Shown: positions 53,651 through 62,377 of the stretch, in pieces
Layout of the letters: every line of letters starts with the position of its first letter
Numbering within the stretch: the stretch's first letter is position 1
NCBI RefSeq assembly: GCF_014529705.1
Contig: NZ_JAANIH010000032.1
Location: 1-64,000, forward strand
Origin: Bradyrhizobium campsiandrae
GTDB lineage: Bacteria > Pseudomonadota > Alphaproteobacteria > Rhizobiales > Xanthobacteraceae
Length of the DNA stretch: 64,000 nt
Direction of reading: 5' to 3'
Notes under the pieces: model-generated
The model's input: the letters and a program-made list of their open reading frames with translations, nothing else
Told to the model about the DNA's origin: nothing
Database searches by the model: none
Program-made: the position numbers and the translations under genes

Positions 53651-54852
53651 GCACCCAGGCTCCGGCTGATGCGCCAGCCATAGACGCTCATGATGGCGCT
53701 GGTGACGAGCGAGATCAGGAGATAGACGCCCATCGTCATGACGAGGATCTCGATCGCCTGTCCGGTCTGGCTCAGCGCCGTGCCGGCGAACACCGAGACG
53801 AGATCGGGATAGCCGATCGCGACCGCGAGCGACGAATTCTTGGTCAGGTTGAGGTACTGGTTGGTGAGCGGCGGCACGATCACGCGCATCGCCTGCGGGA
53901 CCACGATCAGCCGCAACGTCGCGCCTCGGCTGAGGCCCAGCGACGAGCCTGCCTCCATCTGCCCCTTATGGACCGACAGGATGCCGGCACGGACGATCTC
54001 GGCAATAAAGGACGCCGTATAGGTCGACAGCCCGACCGTCAGTGCGACGAGTTCCGGAATGACTCGCGTGCCGCCGGCAAAATTGAAGCCCTTGAGTTGC
54101 GGCAGTTCGAACGTGACGGGCGGACCGAACGCAGCGATCGTGCCGAGCGGCAGTCCGACCAGCAATGCCAGCACGTACGGCCAGGTCCGGATCGCACGGC
54201 CCTGGTTAAACAGCGCCCGCCGCGCGTAGCTGCGCAGCGCCAGTGACGCGACGAGGCCGAAAGCGAGCACCGCAAGGAAGGGAATGAGGCCCGGCTGCCC
54301 CAGCAGCGACGGCACGATCACGCCGCGATTGTTGAGGAAGAAGGCACTGAAGATCGAGATGCTTTGCCGCGGCGGCGGCAATGCCGCGAGCACGGCGAGA
54401 TACCAGAACAGGATCTGGAACAGCAGCGGCAGGTTGCGGATGGCCTCGACATAGAGACCGCCGACGCGCGACACCAGCCAGTTGGGCGACAGACGGCAGA
54501 GGGCGACGACGAAACCGATCACGGTGGCAAAGAAGATGCCGACCACCGAGACCAGCAGCGTGTTCAGCACGCCGACGATGAACACGCGGAACTAGGTATC
54601 AGACCCCGAATAGGAGATCAGGGTCTGATTGACGTCGAAGCTGGCGCTGTTTTGCAGGAACCCGAAACCCGCGGCGATATGCTGGGTTTCCAAATTGGTC
54701 CGCGCATTCGATATGATCTCATAGGCAATCCAGGCCAGGATCGCGCCGAAGACAAGCTGGACGGCGACGCCGTTCCAGCCTGCCTTGCCACCGAGCGCGC
54801 GCTTCAGCTTCAGCGCGATTTGCAGTGGCGGTTTCCGGGCCTCGGCGGCCAT
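53647..54852 (-). pseudogene. aapQ: aapQ permease interrupted by an in-frame TAG codon
   Basis: The gene reads MAAEARKPPLQIALKLKRAL to ISYSGSDT (86 residues), meets TAG at 54592-54594, and continues in the same frame FRVFIVGVLNTLLVSVVGIF to the normal end (314 residues). The whole reading length of 402 codons matches AapQ. In AapQ proteins I recall a Tyr just before the first helix of the permease core (STYGRA), so TAG probably replaces a TAC/TAT Tyr codon. The downstream part keeps VEAIRNLPLLFQILFWY and KGQMEAGSSLGLSRGATLRL. A GTG at 54585 could restart translation of the core. Explanations are a nonsense mutation, a sequencing error or readthrough. Confidence 0.88.
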
Positions 54853-54876
54853 CGGCGCAGCCTGCGCGCTTGCCGA

Positions 54877-55893
54877 TCAGCGGATCGGCGGCGCGTATTG
54901 CAGACCGCCCTTGGTCCAGAGATTGTTGAGGCCACGGCTGATGCCAAGCGGCGAGCTGGTGCCGACATTGCGATCGAAGGACTCGCCATAATTGCCGACC
55001 GCCGTCACGATCCGGACCACCCAGTCCTTGGTCAGGCCCAGCTGTTCGCCGAGATTGCCGTCGCTGCCGAGCACCCGCTTCAGCTCCGGCTTGTCCGATT
55101 TCGCCATCTCGTCGACGTTCTTCTGGGTGATGCCGAGCTCCTCGGCCGTGACCATCGCAAACAGCGTCCACTTCACGACGTCGAACCACTGGTCGTCGCC
55201 ATGACGAACCATCGGACCCAGCGGCTCCTTCGAAATGATCTCGGGCAGCACGACATGGTCGGCGGGGTTGGTCAGCTTCAGGCGGCTGGCATAGAGGCCC
55301 GACGAATCGTCGGTGAAGACGTCGCAGCGACCCGACTCGTAGGCCTTCACCGCTTCGTCGATCGTACCGAACGCGATCACCTCGTACTTCATGTTGTTGG
55401 CCTTGAAGTAGTCGGCAAGGTTGAGCTCGGTGGTGGTGCCGGTCTGCACGCAGACCGAGGCGCTGTTGAGTTCCAGCGCCGAATTGACCTTGAGCGACTT
55501 CTTCACCATGAAGCCCTGCCCGTCATAATAGGTGACGCCGGTGAAGTTGGCACCGAGCGAGGTGTCCCGCGACACCGTCCAGGTGGTGTTGCGCGACAGC
55601 ACGTCGATTTCACCGGATTGCAGCGCCGTGAAGCGGTCCTTGGCCGACAGCGGCACGAATTTGATCTTGGTCGGATCGTTCAGGACGACGGCCGCAATGG
55701 CGCGGCAGACGTCGACGTCGATCCCGGTCCAGTTGCCTTTGTCGTCGGGCGCCGAGAATCCCGGCAGGCCCTGGCTGACGCCGCAGGACAGCATGCCCCG
55801 GTCCTTGACGGTCTTGAGCGTTTGCGCGTCGGCGGCTTGGGCAGAGAGGCCGGCGGCGAGAGCAAGAGTGAGAGCCAGGGATACGCGTTTCAT
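54877..55893 (-). CDS. aapJ: General L-amino-acid binding protein AapJ
   Basis: This periplasmic binding protein has 338 aa. The signal peptide is KRVSLALTLALAAGLSAQAADA. Family motifs are GNWTGIDVDVCRAIAAVVL, DVLSRNTTWTVSRDTSLGANF and CDVFTDDSSGLYASRLKL. It is the first gene of aapJQMP. ATG 55893 was chosen over a TTG at 55911 because of the signal peptide and the AAAGG upstream. Aap normally transports a wide range of amino acids and is important in nodule bacteria. Confidence 0.95.
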   Translation of the reverse strand: MKRVSLALTLALAAGLSAQAADAQTLKTVKDRGMLSCGVSQGLPGFSAPDDKGNWTGIDVDVCRAIAAVVLNDPTKIKFVPLSAKDRFTALQSGEIDVLSRNTTWTVSRDTSLGANFTGVTYYDGQGFMVKKSLKVNSALELNSASVCVQTGTTTELNLADYFKANNMKYEVIAFGTIDEAVKAYESGRCDVFTDDSSGLYASRLKLTNPADHVVLPEIISKEPLGPMVRHGDDQWFDVVKWTLFAMVTAEELGITQKNVDEMAKSDKPELKRVLGSDGNLGEQLGLTKDWVVRIVTAVGNYGESFDRNVGTSSPLGISRGLNNLWTKGGLQYAPPIR

Positions 55894-56287
55894 GGGCTGA
55901 AGGCCTTTCAAGGTCGTCTCAAGGTCAGGAATGTTGTCTCAGGATCGTCTCTGCCAGGGCAATCCGACTTAGGACCCGCCTTGCAAGAGTCATGCTGGGA
56001 ACTCTTGCCGAACACCCGCCCATCCGAGAGGCCATACCCTAATCCCCGCCGCTGGCGCCCCGCCTTCTGGCTGTGACGCAAGGTCCGGTCAGACGATGGA
56101 TCGAAGGTCGCGGCTGCCCCTCAACATGCGGCGACTGAATAGCACCTGCGCATCACAGAACGACTGGCGAGCCGGGTCAAGGGGTTGACGGGACTCTTCT
56201 GTGTTCTGTTATTAACATCCACGGCCACGGCGCCGTCCCGCCCGTGCGATCCGCGCCCGGCGGGAACGCGCTTTTGAAAGCAGACGC
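55894..56287. other. Divergent promoter region aapJ/metC
   Basis: About 390 bp. On the aapJ side a perfect 8-bp inverted repeat GCAAGAGT-N10-ACTCTTGC lies at 55983-56008, some 90-115 bp upstream of aapJ. On the metC side a TTGACG/TGTTAT pair and a CCCGCC/GGCGGG hairpin in the leader are visible. I did not recognise a SAM-II riboswitch. No coding frame is supported. Confidence 0.5.
56185..56212 (+). promoter_or_regulatory. Candidate metC promoter
   Basis: TTGACG (56185-56190) and TGTTAT (56207-56212) are separated by 16 bp. Matches are 5/6 and 4/6 to the sigma-70 consensus. It would give a leader of about 70 nt before metC. Confidence 0.4.
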
Positions 56288-57472
56288 ATGGATTCTTCGT
56301 CCCCCACACCGCAGCACGCCGAGACCCGGCTGGTCACCTCCGGTCGCGACACCAAGGCGCAGAAGGGGTTCGTCAATCCGCCGGTGTTCCACGGCTCGAC
56401 CGTGCTCTATCCGACCGCCGAGGACCTGCACGCCCATCGCGGCGAGTTCACCTATGGCCGCCACGGCAGCCCGACGACCCGGGCGTTCCAGGAGACGTTG
56501 ATGGCCCTGGAGGGCCCGGACTGCGCCGGCATCGGCATCGTGCCATCCGGCCTGTCGGCGATCTCGACCACACTGCTCTCGGTGCTGAAGGCCGGCGACC
56601 ACATCCTGGTCGTCGACAACGTCTACCGACCCTCCCGCAATTTCTGCAACGGCATGCTCGCGCGCTACGGCGTCGAGACCACCTATTTCGATCCGCTGAT
56701 CGGCGCCGGCATCGACAAGCTGTTCAAAGCCAACACGCGCGCCGTGCTGGTCGAGGCGCCCGGCTCGCAATCCTTCGAGATGCCGGACATTCGCGCCATC
56801 GCCGAGGTTGCGCATGCCAAGGGCGCACTCGTCATCGACGACAACACCTGGGCAACCCCGCTCTATCACCGCTCGCTCGAACAGGGCGTCGACATCAGCA
56901 TGCAGGCGGCCACCAAATATATCGGCGGCCATTCCGACATCATGTTCGGCACCATCTCGGCCAACGCCAAGACGTGGCCCCAGATTTCCGAAGGCATCCG
57001 CCTGCTCGGCGTCTGCGCCGGCCCTGACGACGTCTTCCTCGCCCTGCGTGGCCTGCGCACGCTGTCGGTGCGTCTCGCGCAGCATCATCGCTCGGGTCTT
57101 GAGATGGCGCGCTGGCTCGCGGACCGGCCGGAGGTTGCGCGCGTGCTGCATCCCGGTCTCGAGACCGATCCGGGTCATACGATCTGGAAGCGCGACTTCA
57201 CCGGCGCCTCCGGCCTGTTCAGCATCGTGCTGAAGCCGGCACCGCAGACAGCGGTCGACACCATGCTCAACACGCTCAAGCTGTTCGGCATGGGATTCTC
57301 CTGGGGCGGCTTCGAGAGCCTGGCAATTCCGTTCGATTGCGACGCCTATCGCACCGCGACCAAGTGGGCGCCGGGCGGCCCGACTCTCCGTCTGCATATC
57401 GGGCTCGAGAGCACCGAGGATCTCAAGGCGGATCTCGATCGCGGCTTCGCTGCCCTCAAGGCGGCGATGTGA
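56288..57472 (+). CDS. metC: Cystathionine beta-lyase
   Basis: This PLP enzyme cleaves cystathionine to homocysteine in methionine synthesis. It has 394 aa. The PLP Lys is in SMQAATKYIGGHSDIMFGT; family stretches are KGFVNPPVFHGSTVLYPT, ALEGPDCAGIGIVPSGLSAIS and LVIDDNTWATPLYHRSLEQGVD in part. ATG 56288 begins MDSSSPTPQHAETRLVTSGRD, as in related proteins. It is divergent from aapJ and convergent with the next gene. Confidence 0.93.
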   Translation: MDSSSPTPQHAETRLVTSGRDTKAQKGFVNPPVFHGSTVLYPTAEDLHAHRGEFTYGRHGSPTTRAFQETLMALEGPDCAGIGIVPSGLSAISTTLLSVLKAGDHILVVDNVYRPSRNFCNGMLARYGVETTYFDPLIGAGIDKLFKANTRAVLVEAPGSQSFEMPDIRAIAEVAHAKGALVIDDNTWATPLYHRSLEQGVDISMQAATKYIGGHSDIMFGTISANAKTWPQISEGIRLLGVCAGPDDVFLALRGLRTLSVRLAQHHRSGLEMARWLADRPEVARVLHPGLETDPGHTIWKRDFTGASGLFSIVLKPAPQTAVDTMLNTLKLFGMGFSWGGFESLAIPFDCDAYRTATKWAPGGPTLRLHIGLESTEDLKADLDRGFAALKAAM

Positions 57473-57474
57473 GC

Positions 57475-57495
57475 AAGGCCGCCGGATTCGGCCTT
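57475..57495. terminator. Hairpin between convergent metC and 57494 gene
   Basis: AAGGCCG (57475-57481) and CGGCCTT (57489-57495) pair perfectly around a 7-nt loop, right after the metC stop and touching the stop of the convergent gene. There is no T-run, so termination strength is doubtful. Confidence 0.45.
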
Positions 57496-58534
57496 ACATC
57501 GCGCTAAATGCAGGTAGATTGAATTCCAGCACCGTGATGGTGTCGCGATTGGCGATGGCGAAGCGGCCACTCGTGGGGTCGAACGCCATGGGGGGTGGCA
57601 TCGCGTCGTCGCTGAGGCCCCACATGATGCTTCCATCCTGACGGCCAGAGGACAATTCGGTCCAGGCATGGAGGACTTTGCCGGTCGAAAGCTCAATCAG
57701 CTTTGGATGCCGGTAGAGCGACAGAACGTGGCCTTTCCCGACCGGGAACATCGTGCCGGGCGGCTCGCCCATCTTGAAGGCCTGCAGGCACGTTCGGCTG
57801 ACGACGTTGTAGACGGCGAGCCCGCAAGGGTGAAGACGCGGTTCTATGTCTTCCTCGATGCTATCCTGTTCAGGTTCGGCCGAAGCCGCCACGGCAAGAT
57901 GGTCATCATCGAGCCAACAGGCCGAACTCTCCTCGGCCAAACCCGGATTGAACGATGCGCCGAGTCCATGGCTGTCATCGAGGTGCCGCGGGTCCGCGAG
58001 CGCTTGCGCGACGTCGTAACACGTCACGAGACTTAAGGGATGCCATAGCCACCCGGCGCTCAGCAGACGCTTTCCGCGGGGGCTTGCTCTCAACTGCGAA
58101 TGGAAAAAATCAGTCGGCTTGCGATCCGCCGATGCGGTGAGCGAACGACCGGTTTCGGCTTCCTCAAATTCGAGGCGGCAGTAGTCTCCGGGACAGTGCG
58201 CGAGCAAGGGGCGCCCGTCCGGGCCATTGAACAGCACGACGGGAAATTCGTAGGCATCCGCGTGGTCGTAGCTGCGGTCGAGTTCACGAACAACCCGACC
58301 ATCCCGAAGCAGAAGCCCCTTCGTGCCGAGCCTCTCGTAAATCACGGCAAAGCGGCCGTCAGGCGACGCCGTGGCGGCATCGAACCGGTATCCGTAGCTC
58401 ACATTCGAGCGCTGCTCCTCGCCGGCGATCGTGAATGCGCGCCCGCCCCCGACCCAGTCTACGAGGTCATCGCCGCGCCAGCACAGCGAGCGTACGTCGG
58501 GCGCAGTAAAGTGGGATTGCCTGAAGAGGGTCAT
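57494..58534 (-). CDS. Hypothetical protein, beta-propeller-like
   Basis: This 346-aa soluble protein starts at ATG 58534. It has repeated short blocks of the type ASPDGRFAVIYERLG, ASPRGKRLLSAGWLWHPLS, SACWLDDDHLAVAA and DPTSGRFAIANRDTITVL, spaced about 40-60 residues, which is typical of WD40/YVTN-like propellers. No signal peptide or catalytic motif is seen. I do not recognise a family. No operon partner is evident. Confidence 0.7.
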   Translation of the reverse strand: MTLFRQSHFTAPDVRSLCWRGDDLVDWVGGGRAFTIAGEEQRSNVSYGYRFDAATASPDGRFAVIYERLGTKGLLLRDGRVVRELDRSYDHADAYEFPVVLFNGPDGRPLLAHCPGDYCRLEFEEAETGRSLTASADRKPTDFFHSQLRASPRGKRLLSAGWLWHPLSLVTCYDVAQALADPRHLDDSHGLGASFNPGLAEESSACWLDDDHLAVAASAEPEQDSIEEDIEPRLHPCGLAVYNVVSRTCLQAFKMGEPPGTMFPVGKGHVLSLYRHPKLIELSTGKVLHAWTELSSGRQDGSIMWGLSDDAMPPPMAFDPTSGRFAIANRDTITVLEFNLPAFSAM

Positions 58535-58602
58535 TGAGCATCGCAAACTGCTGGCCAGCCTGCATCATAAAGTCAATCGCGGGCGTGCGATACCCCGCCG
58601 CC

Positions 58603-58941
58603 TCACCGCTCCAGCGTCTTCGACGTACGGCCGCGGTTCTTGACGATCAGCATGATGTTGCGGACATAGATGATCGTCGCCAGCGCCTGCCCCAGGATGA
58701 TGACGGGTTCGCGCTTCACGACGCCGTAGACCAGCGTCATCAGGCCGCCGCCCATCGAGCAGAACCAGAACGCCATCGGCACCACGCTGTTGCCGGCCCG
58801 CTCGCTCGCGATCCACTGCACCAGGAAGCGTGCCGTGAAGAACAATTGCGCGACGAGGCCGAAGGCGAGCCAGAAATCGAACTTGGCAACGAAGACGTCG
58901 TAGAGATAGTTGCTCAGTGCCTGGCCGTATTGGATGATCAT
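58603..58941 (-). CDS. Lipid-A-disaccharide-synthase N-terminal domain protein (LAB_N)
   Basis: This 112-aa membrane protein has three helices: FWLAFGLVAQLFFTARFLVQW, VPMAFWFCSMGGGLMTLVYG and PVIILGQALATIIYVRNIML. This is the LAB_N pattern found fused to LpxB or free beside sugar-lipid transferases. The start overlaps the GT2 stop (ATGA). In this cluster it probably helps flip or handle lipid-linked sugar. Confidence 0.88.
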   Translation of the reverse strand: MIIQYGQALSNYLYDVFVAKFDFWLAFGLVAQLFFTARFLVQWIASERAGNSVVPMAFWFCSMGGGLMTLVYGVVKREPVIILGQALATIIYVRNIMLIVKNRGRTSKTLER

Positions 58942-59672
58942 GCCTTCACCTCGGTCACCTCTGGCGTCGGCTTCTTGCGGCGGATCAACCACCACACGCC
59001 GGCGAGATCCATGATCCCGATCCACAGCCGGTCGAAGAACCCGTAATTGGACACGCCGGAATGGCGTGGCCGGTCGATCACGTCGACATAGGCGATGTCG
59101 AAACCTTCACGGCGCATCAGCGCCGGCAGGAAACGATGCAGCCCGTCGAAATAAGGCATCATCAGGAAGACCTCGCGCCGGAACGCCTTCAGCCCGCAGC
59201 CGGTGTCGCGCGTGCCGTCCTTCAGGATTGCGTTGCGGATCTTGTTTGCGGCCCGCGACTGGAATTTCTTGAAGCCGGTGTCTTTGCGCCCGACGCGCTG
59301 TCCCGCAGCCAGCCCGACATTTGCGCCCTTCTCGACGGCCGCGATCAGGTCCGGCAGAAAGGCGGGATTGTTCTGGCCATCGCCATCGAGCGTCGCCACG
59401 ATCGCCCCGCGGGCGGCGCGCACGCCGCTGCGCACCGCCGCCGACTGGCCGCCCGATTTGGCGTGACGCAACTGCCGCAGATTGTCCCGCTGCGTCATGA
59501 TCTCCGCGAGCCGCTCGCCGGTCGCGTCGGTCGAACCATCGTTGACATAGATGATCTCATAGGCCCAGCGCCCATCGAGCGCGGCCGTAATCTCCTCAAT
59601 CAGGGGCGCAATGTTGCCGGCTTCGTTGCGCACGGGGACAACGATGGAAACCGATGGCTGGGACGACGACAA
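58938..59672 (-). CDS. Family 2 glycosyltransferase, undecaprenyl/dolichyl-phosphate sugar type
   Basis: This 244-aa enzyme is like ArnC/DPM1 and attaches a sugar to a polyprenyl phosphate. Motifs are VSIVVPVRNEAGNIAPLIEE, IIYVNDGSTDATGERLAEI and the DxD-like ATLDGDGQNNP; the C-terminus ends in one membrane-associated segment (LWIGIMDLAGVWWLI). The frame continues upstream across the PAP2 gene without coding character. TTG 59672 is the nearest in-frame start; no ATG is available, so the start is uncertain. Sugar donor and final target are likely for lipid A. Confidence 0.85.
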   Translation of the reverse strand: MSSSQPSVSIVVPVRNEAGNIAPLIEEITAALDGRWAYEIIYVNDGSTDATGERLAEIMTQRDNLRQLRHAKSGGQSAAVRSGVRAARGAIVATLDGDGQNNPAFLPDLIAAVEKGANVGLAAGQRVGRKDTGFKKFQSRAANKIRNAILKDGTRDTGCGLKAFRREVFLMMPYFDGLHRFLPALMRREGFDIAYVDVIDRPRHSGVSNYGFFDRLWIGIMDLAGVWWLIRRKKPTPEVTEVKA

Positions 59673-59737
59673 ATCGAGGACTCGTGGTTGGATGGCCTGC
59701 GCCCTGGGGAACCAGCGGCCCCGGCAGGCAGCCGCTT

Positions 59738-60583
59738 TTATGGGGCGGACGGGCCGCGGGCAACCCTTTTGAAGCGTCCGGGAGCCGGGCCTGGAAGGGG
59801 CACGATGGTGCCGTCGGCGCGGATGGCAAAGGCAAGCCTGCGCGCCGCAAACCAGTAGCGAACCGCCATGGCGCCGACCATGCCTACCAGGGCGCCGGCA
59901 GTGACGTCGCTCGGGTGGTGCGCCAGCAGCACCAGGCGCGTCAGCAGGATCACGATGGCGTAAGTGAACATGAACACGCGCAGGCGCGGCCAAAGCGCCG
60001 AGACCGCAAAGGCAAGAGCGAACGCCGTCACCGCATGCCCCGATGGCAGGCTGGCATAAGCCCCGGTGCCTTCGAACGGCATGAAGTTGAACGGATCCGC
60101 CTTGCCGCCGACGAACGGCCGCCCGCGACCGACGAGATATTTCAGGATCTCGGCGACGAACACCGACAAGGCAACGGACAGAAACAGATATTGCAGCCTC
60201 GTGCCAAAGCCGAGCAGCAGCGTGCGGCGGGTGCCGTGCATCCCGGCAGCAATGAGCGCCACGATGATCAGGGCTGCGCCCAGGACCCAGAGCACATTCT
60301 CGTCCTTGCCGAAATCGGTGAGAATGCGGATCGGCCAGAGCGCCGGCGTGCCGCGCGCCGGCATCAGCTGGATCTCGCTCCGATCGAACGCGAGCATCAG
60401 CACGATGACCAGGGCCGCGCCGGCCGCGCTCAGCCACAGCGAATGCCGCGCCAGCTTCCGCGCCGCCGCAGCGCGACGCGAATGCGAGGGAGCGCGCACG
60501 AGTTGCGCCAGAGCATGACCCGCGACCGTGAGCAGCTGCAGGGGGTAGCTCGCACGCGGCGCGATGGTGGGCGCGACAGACAT
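59738..60583 (-). CDS. PAP2-family membrane phosphatase
   Basis: This 281-aa protein has six hydrophobic helices and the three phosphatase motifs: KYLVGRGRP, ASLPSGHAVTAFALA and LVLLAHHPSDVTAGALVG. The start at 60583 (MSVAPTIAPRA) is 1 nt after the ArnT-like stop. Enzymes of this kind dephosphorylate polyprenyl or lipid-A phosphates. In this operon a role in lipid-A phosphate removal or carrier recycling is likely. Confidence 0.9.
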   Translation of the reverse strand: MSVAPTIAPRASYPLQLLTVAGHALAQLVRAPSHSRRAAAARKLARHSLWLSAAGAALVIVLMLAFDRSEIQLMPARGTPALWPIRILTDFGKDENVLWVLGAALIIVALIAAGMHGTRRTLLLGFGTRLQYLFLSVALSVFVAEILKYLVGRGRPFVGGKADPFNFMPFEGTGAYASLPSGHAVTAFALAFAVSALWPRLRVFMFTYAIVILLTRLVLLAHHPSDVTAGALVGMVGAMAVRYWFAARRLAFAIRADGTIVPLPGPAPGRFKRVARGPSAP

Positions 60584-60584
60584 G

Positions 60585-62327
60585 CTATTCGGTATCCTCG
60601 GAGCGGAAGATGGAGATCGAGATCGCGCGCCCTTGCGAGAAATTATAGCCGTCGATCCGCGCGCCGACCTTGTAGCGCAGCCCGATCGCCTCGGCACGCT
60701 GCACGAAGCTGCGCTCCGAGCGCTGCTCGATCAGCGCAAACCGGCAGCTGCCCTGCCTGAGGAAGTCGGCGGCGCCGGACCCGTCGGTCAGAAGAGTCTG
60801 CGTTCCCGTCAGGAAGACCAGGCTCGGCTCGTGATAGCCGGCCGACACCGCTTTCGGTCCGACACAGCTGACGTTGCGCAACGCGCGTGCGACCTCGATG
60901 CTCGGAAATAGCGGCGTCAACGACGGCAGCACGATGCCATAGACCACGACCGCCAGCATCAGCGCGGCGACCAGCGCGTTGAGCACCGAGCGCTCGGCGC
61001 GGTTGTTGTCGTAAAGCCACCAGGCGAACAGGCCGAAGATCAGCGAGGCCGCGATGAACGGCCAGGCGACGAAGGCCGGCTGCCGCGTCAGCATGACGGC
61101 GCCGACCACCGCGATGATCGAGCCGGCGGCCGGAATCGCGAACCACCAGGCCGAGCCGCGTGCAAGCCAGGAGCGCGACAGCACACGCCGCTCCAGCGCG
61201 CCAACCGTGAGGATCGCGATCGCGGGATAGAGCGGCAGCACGTAGTGCGGCAGCTTGGTCAGCACCGCCTCGAACACGATCCAGGACGGGATCAGCCAGG
61301 CCAGCAGGAATTGCGCGCCGGGTTCGCGCCGCGCCCGCCACACCGCAGGCGCCGCCATGGCCGCAAGCGGCGCGCCCGGCCAGAAAGTGATCCAGAACAG
61401 CGCCAGATAAAGTCCGGGCGGCGCGCCGTGCGACTCCTGCGCGCCGATCTTGCTGAGCATGTCGCCGCCGACGGAATCCGCAAAGAAGGCGTCGCCGGCG
61501 CGCCAGAAGATGGCGACGAACCAGGGCAGCACCAGCACCAGCATCCACATCAGGCCCCAGACGGGACGCAAGCGCCACAGCCAAGAGGAATCGCGGTCCT
61601 GGATCGCGAGCGCGACGATGGTGAGCCCGGCGAACATCAGGATCAGCGGGCCCTTGATCAGGATGCCGGCCGCGAGCGCGGTCCAGAAGATCGCGGGCCA
61701 GCTCCAGGGCGGGTGGGTCTCGTCCTCGGCACGCTGCCAGGACAGATAGGCGCGCGACATCGCGCCCATGGCGGCGACGACACAGAACAACAGCATGGCG
61801 TCGGTCTTGGCGAGACGCGCCTCGACCCCGAGCAGCACGGAGGCGGACATCAGCAGCGCGGCAAGAACCGCGGCGCGGCGTGTCACGAAGCCCAGCGCCG
61901 TCCAATAGGTCATCAGCACCGCACCGATCGCGCCGATCAGCGACGGCAACCGGTAGACCCAGATCCGCAACTCGGCCTTCGGCAGCTTCAATGCCGTCGC
62001 GACCTCGACCGCGGCGGATTGCAACCAGTAGATGCCGACCGGCTTCTTGTAGCGGACGTCTTCCTGGAAGCGGATATCGACGTAGTCCCCGCTCTCGACC
62101 ATCTGCTTGGTGGCCTGTGCAAACCGCGCCTCGTCGCGGTCAACGGGCGGGATGGTGAAGAATCCGGGCAGGAACAGCAGCAGCGCGCACACCACCAAGA
62201 AACCCACGGCGCGGGCGTGGCTGGCGGTGACGAAGTCGAGCACCACCACGAGCCGGCTGCCCGGATTTACGGGCGTTTTCGGCTCTCGGGGCGCTCCAAA
62301 ACGGGGGGTTGGGTAGGTCTCGGCCAT
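60585..62327 (-). CDS. ArnT-like family 39 glycosyltransferase
   Basis: This integral-membrane enzyme transfers a sugar from polyprenyl phosphate to lipid A or another periplasmic acceptor. It has 580 aa and about 12 helices. The GT39 acidic loop is PPVDRDEARFAQATKQMVESGDYVD (in part), followed by RYKKPVGIYWLQSAAV, which matches ArnT. It leads the PAP2-GT2-LAB_N string. Bradyrhizobium lipid A carries mannose and galacturonic-acid sugars, so one of these is the probable donor. Confidence 0.88.
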   Translation of the reverse strand: MAETYPTPRFGAPREPKTPVNPGSRLVVVLDFVTASHARAVGFLVVCALLLFLPGFFTIPPVDRDEARFAQATKQMVESGDYVDIRFQEDVRYKKPVGIYWLQSAAVEVATALKLPKAELRIWVYRLPSLIGAIGAVLMTYWTALGFVTRRAAVLAALLMSASVLLGVEARLAKTDAMLLFCVVAAMGAMSRAYLSWQRAEDETHPPWSWPAIFWTALAAGILIKGPLILMFAGLTIVALAIQDRDSSWLWRLRPVWGLMWMLVLVLPWFVAIFWRAGDAFFADSVGGDMLSKIGAQESHGAPPGLYLALFWITFWPGAPLAAMAAPAVWRARREPGAQFLLAWLIPSWIVFEAVLTKLPHYVLPLYPAIAILTVGALERRVLSRSWLARGSAWWFAIPAAGSIIAVVGAVMLTRQPAFVAWPFIAASLIFGLFAWWLYDNNRAERSVLNALVAALMLAVVVYGIVLPSLTPLFPSIEVARALRNVSCVGPKAVSAGYHEPSLVFLTGTQTLLTDGSGAADFLRQGSCRFALIEQRSERSFVQRAEAIGLRYKVGARIDGYNFSQGRAISISIFRSEDTE

Positions 62328-62377
62328 TGGTTCCGCTTACGCTGAAACCGCCATCGCCACAACCGCTTAAGCCGCCG

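Noticed and set aside
56213..56287. A SAM-II riboswitch in the metC leader
   Set aside because: A GC hairpin is present but the conserved SAM-II pseudoknot sequence could not be recognised.
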